Source of the DNA: Elymus sibiricus
Lineage: Eukaryota; Streptophyta; Magnoliopsida; Poales; Poaceae
Direction of reading: 5' to 3'
Length of the DNA: 64,000 bases
Assembly: GCA_039707655.1 (NCBI GenBank)
Contig: CM077663.1
Coordinates: 432,777,830-432,841,829 of the forward strand
Shown: positions 1-12,448 of the stretch, in pieces
How the letters are laid out: each line of letters opens with the position of its first letter
Position numbering within the stretch: position 1 is the first letter of the stretch
The notes under the pieces: generated by a model
Told to the model about the DNA's origin: nothing
Seen by the model: only the letters and a program-made list of their open reading frames with translations
The model's database searches: none
Position numbers and translations under genes: made by a program

Positions 1-1369
1 TATGTTGAGCCCTGGGGTCCAAACTTGGACAAAAAGCCTCCACAAGGTCGGTTTTGCCCGCACAAGGTCGATTTGGCCCTCAAGGAAAGAGTCCAACTCG
101 GATCCCTGCCGCACCGCGCACAAGCGGTAGTACCGCTTCACACAAGCGGTAGTACCGCTTGAGCGGTAGTACCGCTTCACACAAGCGGTAGTACCGCTTA
201 AGCGGCAGTACTGCCTTACTGCTTAAGGCAGCAGCAAAACTCCTTTTTGCACTTTCCAATACCTCATGGGCTATACCCCTTTGGCCCATATAAAGTGTTG
301 CTGCACCCGAACACTTCGGTGAACATCCGGAACCCCTTCCGGTGAATTCCGGAACCCTTTCCGGAGATCAAAACACCATTATCACATATATCAATCTTTA
401 TCTTCGGACTCTTCCGGAGATCCTCATCATGTCCGGGATCTTATCCGAGACTCCGAACAACCTTCGGCCACCAACGATAACTCAACTATATTAATCGTCA
501 CCAAACGTTAAGTGTGTAGACCCAGCGGGTTCGAGAACTATGTAGACATGACCGAGACACCTCTACGGCCAATAACCAATAGCGGGACCTGGATGCCCAT
601 ATTGGTTCCTACATATTCTACGAAGATCTATATCGGTCGAACCTCTATGTCAAGGATTCAGTTAATCCCGTATGTTGTTCCCTTTGTTCTTCGGTATGTT
701 ACTTGCCCGAGATTCGATCGTCGGTATCTCTATACCTAGTTCAATCTCGTTACCGGCAAGTCTCTTTACTCGTTCCGTAATACAAGATCCCGTGGCTAAC
801 ACCTTAGTCACATTGCTTGCAAGGCTTATAGTGATGTTGTATTACCGAGTGGGCCCTGAGATACCTCTCCGTCACACGGAGTAACAAATCCCAGTCTTGA
901 TCCATGCCAACTCAACGGACACTTTTGGAGATACCTGTAGAGCATCTTTATAGTCACCCAGTTACGTTGCGACGTTTGATACACACAAGGTATTCCTCCG
1001 GTGTCAGTGAGTTGCATGATCTCATGGTCATAGGAACAGATACTTGACATGCAGAAAACAATAGCAATAAACTGACACGATCATATGCTACGTTTATAGT
1101 TTGGGTCTTGTCCATCACATCATTCTCCTAATGATGTCATCCCGTTATCAAATGACATCTCATGTCCATGGTCAGGAAACCTTTACCATCCTTTGATCAA
1201 CAAGTTAGTTAACTAGAGGCTTACTAAGGACACAGTGTTGTCTATGTACCCACACATGTATTTGAGTTTCCAATCAATACAATTATAGCATGGATATAAA
1301 CGATTATCATGAACAAGGAAATATAATAATAACTACTTTTATTATTGCCTCTAGGGCATATTTCCAACA
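1..1369 (-). repeat. Copia A 3' LTR (partial)
   Basis: Positions 1-1369 match 7107-8453 almost base for base. The LTR edge is the TTCCAACA at 1362-1369, directly followed by the polypurine tract. About 465 bases of this LTR lie left of the window. Short ORFs inside it recur in every LTR of the family and are not genes. Confidence 0.93.
121..233. repeat. Near-palindromic tandem repeats in LTR
   Basis: There are four copies of the near-palindrome AGCGGTAGTACCGCT and a fifth degenerate copy based on GGCAGTACTGCC. Each can fold into a short hairpin. The 5' LTR of the same element (7225-7316) has one unit fewer. Confidence 0.85.
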
Positions 1370-1383
1370 GTCTCCCACTTGCA
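1370..1383 (-). promoter_or_regulatory. Polypurine tract of copia A
   Basis: In sense orientation the sequence just before the 3' LTR reads CAAGTGGGAGAC. This is the standard plus-strand primer position for a copia element, and the same motif precedes the 3' LTR of copia B. Confidence 0.85.
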
Positions 1384-1419
1384 CTAGAGTCAATAATCTA
1401 GTTCACATCACTATGTGAT

Positions 1420-3012
1420 TTACATTGTAATGAATCGAACACCCATGCAGTTCTGGTGTTGTTCATGTTTAGCCCTTGGAAGAGGTTTAGTCATCGGATC
1501 TGCAACATTCAGATCCGTATGTACTTTGCAAATATTTATGTCGTCCTCCTTGATGTAATCGCGGATGGAATTGAAACGTCGCTTTATGTGTCTGGTCCTC
1601 TTGTGAAATCTTGGTTCCTTGGCTAGAGCAATGGCACCAGTATTATCACAGAACAGAGTCATTGGGTTAAGTGCACTAGGCACTACTCCAAGATCTGTCA
1701 TGAACTCCTTCATCCAGACACCTTCCTTCGCCGCCTCCGAGGCAGCGTTGTACTCCGCTTCGCATGTAGAATCAGCTACCACGCTTTGCTTGGAACTGCA
1801 CCAGCTAACCGCACCCCCATTAAGAATAAATACGTATCCGGTTTGCGACTTAGAGTCATCCGGATTAGTGTCAAAGCTTGCATCGACGTAACCCTTTACG
1901 ACGAGCTCTTGATCACCTCCATAAACGAGAAACATGTCCTTAGTCCTTTTCAGGTACTTCAGGATATTCTTGACCGTCGTCCAGTGTTCCACTCCTGGAT
2001 CACTTTGAAACCTTCCGGCCATACTTATGGCAAGGCTGACATCGGGTCTTGTGCACAGCATTGCATACATGATAGAACCTATGGCTGAAGCATAGGGGAC
2101 GACACTCATCTTTTCTCTATCTTCTGCAGTCACTAGGCATTGAGTCTTACTCAACTTCATACCTTGCAAAATAGGCAAGAACCCCTTCTTGGACTGATCC
2201 ATTTTGAACTTCTTCAAAATCTTATCAAGGTATGTGCTTTGTGAAAGTCCTATTAAACGTCTTGATCTATCTCTATAGATCTTGATGCCTAATATGAAAG
2301 CAGCTTCTCCTAGGTCCTTCATTGAAAAACTCTTGTTCAAATATTCCTTCACGCTTTCCAACATTTCTATATTGTTTCCAATCAGCAATATGTCATCCAC
2401 ATATAATATTAGAAACGCTATAGAGCTCCCACTCACTTTCTTGTAAATACAAGCTTCTCCGTAAACTTGTATAAACCCGAACGCCTTGATCACCTCATCA
2501 AAGCAAAGATTCCAACTCCGAGATGCTTGCACCAGTCCATAAATGGAACGCTGGAGTTTGCAAACTTTGTCAGCATTCTCTGGATCGACAAAACCTTCTG
2601 GTTGCATCATATACAACTCTTCCTTAAGGAAACCGTTAAGGAACGCTGTTTTGACATCCATCTGCCAAATTTCATAATCGAAAAAGGCAGCTATTGCTAA
2701 CATGATTCTGACAGACTTAAGCATCGCTACGGGTGAGAAGGTCTCATCGTAGTCAACTCCTTGAACTTGTGAAAAACCCTTTGCCACAAGTCGAGCTTTA
2801 TAGACGGTGACATTACCGTCCGCGTCCGTCTTCCTCTTGAAGATCCATTTGTTCTGAATGGCCTTACGCCCTTTAGGTAATACTTCCAAAGTCCACACTT
2901 TGTTTTCATACATGGATCCCATCTCGGATTTCATGGCCTCTAACCATTTCTCGGAATCCGGTCCCACCATCGCTTCTCCATAGCTCGTACGTTCATCGTT
3001 GTCCAACAACAT
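1420..3012 (-). pseudogene. Copia A reverse transcriptase-RNase H part of the polyprotein
   Basis: This 530-residue open stretch carries a full copia reverse transcriptase with the YVDD catalytic box at residues 204-207. The early RT motifs IQNKWIFKRK (about 53-62) and QMDVKTAFLNG (about 117-127) are also present. A Ty1-type RNase H follows, with the KGYVDASF motif and a CEAEY box, and it ends close to the polypurine tract. The stretch is in the same frame as the integrase upstream but separated by a TGA stop and a small deletion at the RT hinge. The ATG at 3012 is therefore only the first methionine after the stop and not a natural start. The RT and RNase H domains look undamaged, so the protein could work if expressed by another route. 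Functionally it would copy element RNA into DNA inside virus-like particles. Confidence 0.9.
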
Positions 3013-3018
3013 GATCTC

Positions 3019-3924
3019 TCACTCAGGAGCAGTACGCGTCCTTGTCGACCTACGAGGTTCGATAGCATATTGATCCGAAGCTTCATGATCTTCATCATGA
3101 ACTTCCTCTTCAACTGATGTAGGCTCTACAGAAACATCTTTCTGCGCTGCGCTACTCTCTGGTTGAAGTAAAGGTTCAATAACCTCATCAAGTTCTATCT
3201 TCCTCCCACTCAATTCTTTCGAGAGAAACTCTTTCTCAAGAAATGTTCCGTTTTTAGCGACAAACACTTTGCCTTCGGATCTGAGATAGAAGGTATACCC
3301 AACTGTCTCTTTTGGATATCCTATGAAGACGCATTTCTCCGCTTTGGGTTCCAGCTTTTCAGGCTGAAGCTTTTTGACATAAGCATCACATCCCCAAACT
3401 TTAAGAAACGACATCTTTGGCTTCTTGCCAAACCATAGTTCATATGGCGTCGTCTCAACGGATTTCGATGGTGCCCTATTTAAAGTGAATGCAGCTGTCT
3501 CTAATGCATAACCCCAAAACGATAGTGGCAAATCGGCAAGAGACATCATAGATCGCACCATATCCAATAAGGTTCGATTACGACGTTCGGACACACCATT
3601 ACGCTGTGGTGTTCCAGGCGGTGTCAATTGTGAAACAATTCCACACTGTCTTAAGTGACTGCCAAACTCATAACTCAGATATTCTCCTCCTCGATCAGAT
3701 CGTAGGAATTTAATCTTCTTGTTACGATGATTCTCAACTTCACTCTGAAATTGCTTGAACTTTTCAAACGTTTCAGACTTGTGTTTCATTAAGTAAATAT
3801 ACCCATATCTACTTAAGTCATCAGTGAAGGTGAGAAAGTAACGATAACCACCGCGCGCCTCAATGCTCATCGGACCGCACACATCAGTATGTATGATTTC
3901 CAACAAGTCACTTGCCCGTTCCAT
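3019..3924 (-). pseudogene. Copia A integrase core part of the polyprotein
   Basis: This 301-residue stretch holds the catalytic core of a copia integrase. The D-D-35-E triad is visible at D14 (HTDVCGP), D77 (RSDRGGEY) and E113 (NGVSERRNR). The copia-type C-terminal segment with KVWGCDAYV and FIGYP follows. The region ends at a TGA stop where the family continues into RT; several residues before the RT are missing by comparison with copia B at 50735. At its 5' side it is out of frame with gag-protease. The ATG at 3924 is internal to the polyprotein, not a true start. Integrase would insert the cDNA into host DNA and make the 5-bp target duplication. Confidence 0.9.
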
Positions 3925-5386
3925 TGTACCAGAGAACGGCGTCTTTAGTCATCTTGCCCATGAGGCATGGCTCACATGTGTCAAGTGATTCAAAATCAAG
4001 TGACTCCAAAAGTCCATCAGCATGGAGCTTCTTCATGCGTTTTACGCCAATATGACCTAAACGGCAGTGCCACAAGAAAGTGGTATTATCATTATCAATC
4101 CTACATCTTTTGGCATCAATGTTATGAACATGTGTATCATCACTATCGAGATTCAATAAGAATAAACCCCTCACATTGGGTGCATGACCATAAAAGATAT
4201 TACTCATATAAATAGAACAACCATTATTCTCAGATTTAAATGAGTAACCGTCTCGCAATAAACAAGATCCAGATATAATGTTCATGCTTAACGCAGGCAC
4301 TAAATAACAATTATTCAGGTTCATCACTAATCCCGATGGTAATCGAAGAGCGAGCGTGCCGACGGCGATCACATCAACCTTGGAACCATTTCCCACGCGC
4401 ATCGTCACTTCGTCCTTTGCCAGCCTCCGTCTATTCCGCAGTTCCTGTTTTGAGTTGCAAATGTGAGCAAACGCACCAGTATCAAATACCCAGGCACTAC
4501 AACGAGAGTTGGTAAGGTACACATCAATAACATGTATATCATATATACCTTGTTTGTTGTTGGCCGCCTTCTTGTCAGCCAAATACTTGGGGCAGTTCCG
4601 CTTCCAGTGACCAGTTCCCTTGCAATGAAAGCACTCAGTTTCAGGCTTGGGTCCAGCCTTGGGTTTCTTCACGGGAGGGGCAACTGCTTTGCCACTCTTC
4701 TTGGAGTTACCCTTCTTACCCTTGCCATTCTTCTTGAAACTAGTGGTTTTATTGACCATCAACACTTGATGCTCCTTCTGAATCTCAGACTCAGCGACTT
4801 TCAACATCGCAAACAGCTCGGCGACTGACTTGTTCATCCCATGCATGTTATAGTTCAACACGAAGCTCTTGTAGCTAGGTGGCAATGATTGAAGAACTCT
4901 GTCAGTGATCGCCTCTGGCGGAAGGGGCATCCCCAACTCAGCCAGACGGGTAGAGTACCCATACATTCTGAGTATGTGATCACTGACAGACCTGTTCTCC
5001 TCCATCTTGCAAGCATAGAACTTATCGGAGGTCTCATACCTCTCGATCCGGGCATTCTTCTGAAAGATAAACTTCAACTCCTGGAACATATCATATGCTC
5101 CATGACGTTCAAAACGTCTTTGAAGTCCCGGTTCTAAGCCATACAACATTGCACATTGAACTATTGAGTAATCATCAGAACGAGCCTGCCAGGCATTCAC
5201 AACGTCTGGAGACTCAACTGCAGCGGGTGGATCACCAAGCGGTGCATCTAGGACATAAGCCTTCTGGGAAGCCGTAAGGATAATCCTTAGATTACGGGCC
5301 CAGTCCACAAAGTTACTTCCATCATCTTTCAACTTAGCTTTCTCTAGGAACGCATTAAAATTCAGGGGTGCTACTGCGCGAGCCAT
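3908..5386 (-). pseudogene. Copia A gag-protease (start of polyprotein, frameshifted at end)
   Basis: The stretch starts with MARAVAPLNFNAFLEK, the same start as copia C at 63281, so the ATG at 5386 is the family start. Residues 15-200 are a gag capsid-like region. A lysine-rich segment (215-250) follows, then a CCHC zinc knuckle C252-C255-H260-C265. The aspartic protease has its active site D302-T303-G304. The GAG-pre-integrase HHCC zinc site is H445-H455-C471-C474. One extra base near 3943, relative to the copy at 38591, shifts the frame, and translation ends 12 residues later. The next domain, integrase, is open in another frame. The capsid and protease parts look intact. This copy could still make gag but not a full polyprotein. 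Confidence 0.92.
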
Positions 5387-6641
5387 GATCTACAACATAA
5401 ATATTGCAAAAACAACTTAGACTATTGTTCAAGATAATGAGTTTAGTTAATCATATTATTTAAAAACTCCCACTCAAATTAACATCCCTCCGGTCATTCG
5501 AGTGTCACATGATCCAAATCAACCAACTCAAGTCCGATCATCACGTGAGTTGAGGTGGTTTCAATGGTGAACATCTTCATGTTGATCATATCTACTATAT
5601 GACTCATGTTCGACCTTTCGGTCTCTTGTGTTCCGAGGCCATGTCTGTACATGCTAGGCTCGTCAAGTTTAACCCGAGTGTTCCGCACGTGCAACACTGG
5701 CTTGCACCCGTTGTATGCGAACGTAGAGTCTATCACACCCGATCATCACGTGGTGTCTCGAAACGACGAACTTTCGCAACGGTGCACACTCGGGGAGGAC
5801 ACAATTTTGTCTTGAAATTTAAGTGAGGGATCACCTTATAATGCTACCGTCGTCCTAAGCAAAATAAGATGCATAAAAGGATTAACATCACATGCAAATC
5901 ATAAGTGACATGATATGGCCATAAACTTGTGCTTTTGATCTCCATCTCCAAAGCACCGGCATGATCTCCATCGTCACCGGCATGACACCATGATCTCCAT
6001 CATCTTGATCTCCATCAACGTGTCGCCATGAGGTTGTCGCACCGACTGTTGCTTCCACGACTATTGCTAACTCATAGCGATAAAGTAAAGCAAAACGGCG
6101 AAAATAATTAAAGACAACTCTATGGCTCCTACCAGTTGCCGTACTCATCGACATGCAAGTCGTGATATTCTATACAACACATGATCATCTCATACATCAC
6201 ATATATCTCATCATGTAATTGGCCATATCACATCACAACATACCCTGCAAAAACAAGTTAGACGTCCTCTAATTGTTGTTGCAAGTTTTACGTGGCTGCT
6301 ACGGGTATCTAGCAAGAACGATTCTTACCTACGCAAAAACCACAACGTGGTGTAGTGATTGCTTTTTGATCTTCTAAAAGAACCCTCTTCATTGAAATCG
6401 ATTCAACTAAAGTGAGAGAGACAGACACCCGCCAGTCACCTTTATGCAACGAGTGCACGCAGCGGTAAAACTAGTCTCGCGTAAGCGTACGCGTAATGTC
6501 GGTCCGGGCCGCTTCATCTCACAATACCGCCGAATCAAGTATCAACTAGTAACGGCAAGCAATATGTATACACCCACGCCCACAACTCGTTTGTGTTCTA
6601 CTCAAGATCTCATCTACGCATAGACCTGGCTCAGATGCCAC
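5387..6641 (-). other. Untranslated leader of copia A
   Basis: This is 1.25 kb between the primer binding site and the gag start. It matches the leader of copia C (62001-63280) and holds no long ORF. Several GATGGAGATCA-type direct repeats occur near 5935-6015. These long leaders normally contain packaging and dimerisation signals; I cannot point to one. Confidence 0.8.
6628..6640 (-). promoter_or_regulatory. Primer binding site of copia A (tRNA-Met type)
   Basis: In sense orientation the LTR end is followed by G and then TGGCATCTGAGCC. This resembles the TGGTATCAGAGC motif complementary to initiator tRNA-Met used by plant copia elements. Confidence 0.8.
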
Positions 6642-7098
6642 TGTTGGAGAACGTTGCATGGGAAACAAAAAAATTTCTACGCACACGCAAGACCTATCCA
6701 TGGTGATGAGCATCTACGAGAGGGAGATTGTATCTACATACCCTTGTAGATCGCTAAGCGGAAGCATTAAGAAACGCGGTTGATGTAGTCGAACGTCTCC
6801 GCGATCCAAATCGCAAGTCGTCCCTCGATCCGATCACGAACTAGTGCCGAACGGACGGCACCTCCGCGTTCAACACACGTGCGGCTTGATGACGCCTTCA
6901 CCTCCTCGATCCAGCGAGCGATGATGAAGTAGTAGATGAGTTCCAGCAGCACGACGGCGTGGTGATGATGGTGAGGAACAATCTCTGCAGGGCTTCGCCA
7001 AGCACTACGGAGATAATGACGTGAGGAACTAGAGGGCTAGGGTTGCCGGCACACGGCTTGGGAAATCCTGATGTGTCCCGTGTGCTAGCCCTGCCCCT

Positions 7099-7107
7099 CT
7101 ATTTATA
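7099..7107 (-). promoter_or_regulatory. TATA box of copia A 5' LTR
   Basis: TATAAATAG in sense orientation, followed by a GC-rich stretch. The same box is kept in the other LTRs (37579 and 61535). It most likely sets the transcript start at the U3/R boundary. Confidence 0.7.
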
Positions 7108-7224
7108 TGTTGAGCCCTGGGGTCTAAACTTGGACAAAAAGCCTCCACAAGGTTGGTTTTGCCCGCACAAGGTCGGTTTGGCCCGCAAGGAAAGAGTCCA
7201 ACTCGGATCCCTGCCGCACCGCGC

Positions 7225-7316
7225 ACAAGCGGTAGTACCGCTTCACACAAGCGGTAGTACCGCTTGAGCGGTAGTACCGCTTAAGCGGCAGTACTGCCTT
7301 ACTGCTTAAGGCAGCA
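7225..7316. repeat. Near-palindromic tandem repeats in copia A 5' LTR
   Basis: Three AGCGGTAGTACCGCT units plus a degenerate unit, one unit fewer than the paired 3' LTR at 121-233. They lie upstream of the TATA box in sense orientation, so they belong to U3. Confidence 0.85.
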
Positions 7317-8458
7317 GCAAAACTCCTTTTTGCACTTTCCAATACCTCGTGGGCTATACCCCTTTGGCCCATATAAAGTGTTGCTGCACCCGAACACTTC
7401 GGTGAACATCCGGAACCCCTTCCGGTGAATTCCGGAACCCTTTCCGGAGATCAAAACACCATTATCACATATATCAATCTTTATCTCCGGACTCTTCCGG
7501 AGATCCTCATCAGGTCTGGGATCTTATCCGAGACTCCGAACAACCTTCGGTCACCAACGATAACTCAACTATATTAATCGTCACCAAACGTTAAGTGTGT
7601 AGACCCTGCGGGTTCGAGAACTATGTAGACATGACCGAGACACCTCTACGGCCAATAACCAATAGCGGGACCTGGATGCCCATATTGGTTCCTACATATT
7701 CTACGAAGATCTATATCGGTCGAACCTCTATGTCAAGGATTCAGTTAATCCCGTATGTTGTTCCCTTTGTTCTTCGGTATGTTACTTGCCCGAGATTCGA
7801 TCGTCGGTATCTCTATACCTAGTTCAATCTCGTTACCGGCAAGTCTCTTTACTCGTTCCGTAATACAAGATCCCGTGGCTAACACCTTAGTCACATTGCT
7901 TGCAAGGCTTATAGTGATGTTGTATTACCGAGTGGGCCCTGAGATACCTCTCCGTCACACGGAGTAACAAATCCCAGTCTTGATCCATGCCAACTCAACG
8001 GACACCTTTGGAGATACCTGTAGAGCATCTTTATAGTCACCCAGTTACGTTGCGACGTTTGATACACACAAGGTATTCCTCCGGTGTCAGTGAGTTGCAT
8101 GATCTCATGGTCATAGGAACAGATACTTGACATGCAGAAAACAATAGCAATAAACTGACACGATCATATGCTACGTTTATAGTTTGGGTCTTGTCCATCA
8201 CATCATTCTCCTAATGATGTCATCCCGTTATCAAATGACATCTCATGTCCATGGTCAGGAAACCTTTACCATCCTTTGATCAACGAGTTAGTTAACTAGA
8301 GGCTTACTAAGGACACAGTGTTGTCTATGTACCCACACATGTATTTGAGTTTCCAATCAATACAATTATAGCATGGATAATAAACGATTATCATGAACAA
8401 GGAAATATAATAATAACTACTTTTATTATTGCCTCTAGGGCATATTTCCAACAAAGGA

Positions 8459-10125
8459 GACCTCTGTCGGAGCAAGCTAAAGAGCCCACTTTATATCGTC
8501 GATTTCAGGTAAGGCACTCGATCAAGCCTATACATCCGGGAATTTAGCTCCAAACCAAAGACGACTTGCTTTGCTGCATTTCTTGGGCCGGGGCTTTACT
8601 TGATTTTGGCGAAAGAAAGGCCATATGATCTACTTTCTGGTGCCGGTCCCTTCACAAAGATAGCCCCTTCTTGCTCTTATTCTTATTCTTATTCTTATTC
8701 GGTGGAATACAAGAGTTCTGAAGCTCCTTTCTTTCAAGTGAAAGTTTCCTATCTTTCTTGGTTCAGAATCCAATCCAGTTGAAAACAAACAATTGCCCGA
8801 TGGCAAAGTCATATGAAAGGCTAGGAGTGTAAACCACGTACGAGCGTGGCGCAGAAAGCGAAATGTTTTGTAGCGAGTCAAGCGTAATACGATCAAAAGG
8901 AAATGGGGTCGATGCTAAAACTCAAACAGTTCCCCAGAGAGGGCCCCGGGTTGAAAGAGCGAGCTACATTCTTTCATAGAAGACAGAAAATAAGAGGACT
9001 GATGCTTTCTTACTTCATCTTAATATAGGGATTATAGCATTGGAATTATGGAATTTGAATGGATTGAGTACATCAAGATGAAGAAATTAACGTAATAAGC
9101 GATATTCTCAAAAGATTCGGTCATGCCAGAAACCTCAGTGTGCATGGCACTAAAAAAGGGTACAAAGAACCTGAGATGCAAGTAACGGCTGAATAGCCGG
9201 GGAAACACTAAATAAAGACAAGTGTCATCCGGACTTACTTGATTGATTGAATCGAGAGATGGAAATGCCATTGAGAGATTAGAAGGGATAGAGAAAACGT
9301 CAGATAGAGGTCGTGCTTCTACTCAGTCCAAAAGAACAATCTGAGTGAGGATAAGGTGGTTTATGTTAGGGTCCGAGAAAGCAACTTGACATGCCAATCC
9401 TAACAAGAATTCCACTCTTCCTGGTCATGTCAGAAACCACCTCTTGGAAAGAAGATTGAAAGCCAATCGTTTCAGAAGATGATGACCCTCTTGTGCTCCT
9501 ACGTTCCTGCTAGTTGGTGATGAAGAATAGGAGAGAGATTGCTTGAGTAGAAGATAACCCGCGATAAGGATGTTTTGTAGCGCTTTCTCATACAAAAGGA
9601 AAAGGCGTCACGACCGAAGATAAGGAAAGATCCCAGCTTTTCATTGCTCTGTCGCGCCACCCCTCCTCCCAGAGCTGGTTCTTATCCATAGATTTTTCAG
9701 CTAAAAGATACGGTATATATATCAATGAAAGCTGGAGCCTTTGGTTCTTGGTACGACTGGTACTTTTTCTCATTTATCGGTCTAGTTGGAAAAATTTCCC
9801 CTCAAAGAGCAAGTTTTTCTTATCTATTATGCTGCGCCCTTGCCCTTAACCTTCCTTTCTCTTCTATAAAAAGGCTGGACGTCAAATGTAACTGATGCTT
9901 ATATTCTAAATATGCCAAGCAAGAAACCTACTATTGCCGTAAACAAAAACCCAAACATTAGTAACTAACAGAGCTTTCCTATTCTAACTATTTCCCTATA
10001 AACCATGATTGATATACCAATCCAAAAAGACTTCTGAAACTAAACTATTCTATTGATTTATGCCCGTGCTTCTTCTTCTGTTTTTGTACGCAGAAGGATG
10101 TCTAGGAGGAACAGATCACTGAGGT
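8459..10125. other. Mitochondrial-type spacer without recognised gene
   Basis: About 1.7 kb between the copia A target site and the CACTA insertion. Only short ORFs with no recognisable domain are present. The assignment to mitochondrial DNA is by continuity with the sequence right of the CACTA element. Confidence 0.5.
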
Positions 10126-10145
10126 TAACACTACTAGGGAAAACC

Positions 10146-10330
10146 CTAGCAGTAGCGCGGGTTTTGTGCTCACTAGTAGCGCGGGAGGCCGCGCTACTAA
10201 TAAGGCGCTACAGCTATTGCTTAGCAGTAACGCGTGCCTGCACGCGCTACTGCTAGGACAAATAGCTGCAGCGTGTGTTCACTCCCACGCTACTGCTAAT
10301 CTAGCTAGTGGCAGCGTGTTTACTCTCCAT
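10146..10330. repeat. Left subterminal repeats of CACTA-1
   Basis: Direct and inverted copies of CAGTAGCGCG / CGCGCTACTGCTA occur at short spacing. In CACTA elements such repeats bind the TNPA-type protein. The matching right cluster is 13572-13915. Confidence 0.8.
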
Positions 10331-10788
10331 CGCTACTAGTATTTTTTTTTATTTTTTTTATTTTTAGTGTATTTATGCGCCATCGTACAAATATTGGTAC
10401 AATACCAGTTATGAGGTTTACATCATTATGTCCATAACAGTGTGTCAAATGAAGGTGGATTAGGTTCAAGTGGAGGCAATATGTGGTGCATGTCAAAAGT
10501 ATACTACTAAACCAAACTTGATCTAGTTTGGACTAGTAGTACTTTCGATGTGCACCACATGTTGCCTCCACTTGAATCTAATCCGCCAGCACAAGCTATT
10601 TAATCATCATCATAGTCATAACATCAACAGTAGTTATTTAATCATCATAGTCATAGTGTAGCACATCATCATCTTCAAACTCATTCTAGCTAGCTAATCA
10701 CCACCAACACTAGCTGCGGTAGCTATCTAATCACCAGCAACACTAGCTAATAAAAATCATCAGAGTCATTACCACCAACACTAGCTAA

Positions 10789-12013
10789 TCACTCCTGCTG
10801 CTCTCTCTCAGGTAAAATAACATAAAACATGTGTAGCACTCGTTCTTCATCAAGTTGGAGCATGCAGATGAACATGTCTCCTAATCGTGGGTTGCGCTTC
10901 TGATTGCTGTCCCCTAGTACTTCTCTGCGATCGTTCAGAATTTTGCTCCAATCTTTCACTATTAAGCATTCCTCGCTATTAGAAATCCTGAATGCACTAA
11001 AGTGCATTATAGGATATCTTGGCCGTAAGCTAACGATTCTCATCTGACCTTTAGTCTAGATCCAATGAGGCACAACATTCAGCGGGAGTCCCTGTTGAAG
11101 AACATCGTATAGTAACATACTTAGCAATGAAGTTTAGCTTAAAAAATAATGTATGCAAAAGATGCACTGAGTACAAATAGTAAAAATCTTACCATCTTTC
11201 CTAAATAGATGTGACCGTAGTTCAATACGAACACTATTGGTCGCACGTTTTGAGTACTAAGATTTGCAAGTCCAAAAAATAATTTGTCTTGACAGTATGA
11301 AGATCCTCAAGCCATGAAACATAATGACTTATCTCCTCGCAGTTTAGTTCAGCCCCGGGACAGTAGTAGGTCCTGTCTACCAAGCGCTGGACATGTTTGC
11401 TTGATTGGAAATAAGCTGTCAATAGAAATTAGTTGTCAACTATTTTTGAATAAACAATATCAAAGACATAAATATGGTTGAGAAACTCACATTTTGGTAG
11501 AACTGGAGGCGTCTGCACATCGACCCAGATGTCGGTATTACCTTCAATATCATCTTCCGGACGAATATCAAAGGTGATAACCATATCAGGCTCAAATGCA
11601 TAAGTCTTGCATAGTGCTCGCCATGTTTTGCATCCAAAATAGGTGTAGTCGTCTTCGTTGTATAATTTTGCACGGAAAATATAACCATGCTCGGTCTTCA
11701 AATAAACTCTCTTTACCTCCATAGTAGTTGTCATAGAACTGGAACCTATCTTATCCAATACAAAAACTCTTGCATGGTAGGGGATACGCTAGTAGAATAG
11801 TAAAAAAAATTATAAGTTGAAGCAAATGAAGCAGATGTCATGCTTAATTACGAAAAAAGACTTGTCGTTGTGACTTACTGTATCCACTTCGAAGTTCTCG
11901 TCCAGCTTGATGCTGAAGCGCCTATCAACATCTAGGAAGATTCCGTCGCACAGGCCGCGCTCGTCTTCGCAGTATTTGCAAATACCGAAATCCTTTTCGT
12001 CGTCAGATATTTC
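10789..12013 (-). pseudogene. B3-like gene copy captured by CACTA-1 (four exons, broken)
   Basis: Four minus-strand exons with GT-AG borders can be read: 12013-11879, 11788-11491, 11415-11193 and 11091-10789. Exon 1 has a two-cysteine cluster (CKYCEDERGLC). Exon 2 contains HGYIFRAKLYNEDDYTYFG and KTWRALCKTY, matching gene A exon 3. Exon 3 matches gene A exon 4, with the same phase-1 intron before it. Exon 4 contains MRIVSLRPRYP and DWSKILNDRREVLG, which look like a B3-type C-terminal half. The copy is damaged: exon 3 needs a frame change near 11268 to reach its 3' splice partner, and exon 4 has an in-frame TAG at 11058-11056. It probably makes no functional protein. B3 domains bind DNA; whether this divergent family does so is unknown. 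Confidence 0.65.
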
Positions 12014-12084
12014 CTATGTTCATAGTTAAAACATTAATTGAAAATCGATCGAAGACAACTACCAGGATACTCAACACACAAATC

Positions 12085-12252
12085 CGGGGCACTCGATATT
12101 TCCTACATATTCTGGCACAAGTCATGCCAAAATTCACGGAAAAATCCGGCATGACCTTTGCTAAAATAGGACATATCGAGCGCCTGAAATTTGCCGGAAT
12201 GGAAATGAATCAACACTCCGGCAAAACATAGGCCACTCGGAGGTGTAACCTG
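12085..12252 (-). repeat. Two-hairpin module, copy 3 (upstream of captured gene)
   Basis: On the minus strand, directly after TTTGCAG, lies a first hairpin with arms TTTGCCGGA and TTCCGGCAAA. A longer second hairpin follows, with arms CTCGATATGTCCTA and TAGGAAATATCGAG and an inner arm AGCAAAGGTCATGCC. It ends about 75 bases before exon 1 of the captured gene. Copies occur at 39513 and 45021 in CACTA-2. Confidence 0.75.
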
Positions 12253-12448
12253 CAAACATGACCGGCCACTTGGGCAAGCACATATCCTATTTGAGCAACA
12301 CAAGATATACATTTCAAAATATCTTATAGGACTCAAATTAGCATGCATTCAATAAGCAAGAGTAAATCATCTCATGCGTCCGTACATCGTCGAATATTAT
12401 CACTAATACATCCCGAATAGTTTCATACATATAACATCACTAATACAA

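Larger units (their letters stand above)
1..8453 (-). mobile_element. Copia A, Angela/WIS-type LTR retrotransposon (3' LTR incomplete)
   Basis: The element reads on the minus strand. Its 5' LTR is 6642-8453, followed by a tRNA-Met type primer binding site, a leader of about 1.25 kb, gag-protease-integrase-RT-RNase H sequence, a polypurine tract at 1370 and a 3' LTR that runs off the left edge. The LTR starts TGTTGGAAATATGCCC and ends CCCCAACA in sense orientation, which is the Angela/WIS/BARE signature. The 5 bases after the 5' LTR (8454-8458, AAGGA) should be one target-site copy; the other lies outside the window. The coding region is broken by one frameshift and one stop, so this copy is unlikely to be autonomous. 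By eye the two LTRs differ at roughly a dozen positions plus one repeat unit, which suggests a fairly recent insertion. Confidence 0.93.
6642..8453 (-). repeat. Copia A 5' LTR
   Basis: The LTR is 1812 bases long and complete, with TG...CA ends (TGTTGG at the minus-strand start at 8453, CAACA at 6642). It carries the hairpin repeat array at 7225-7316 and a TATA box at 7099-7107. Confidence 0.95.

Noticed and set aside
512..1050. Small ORFs repeated at 512, 672, 826, 7595, 7755, 7909, 36535, 60479 and elsewhere
   Set aside because: They lie in the LTRs of one copia family and recur only because the LTR does; no start context or domain.
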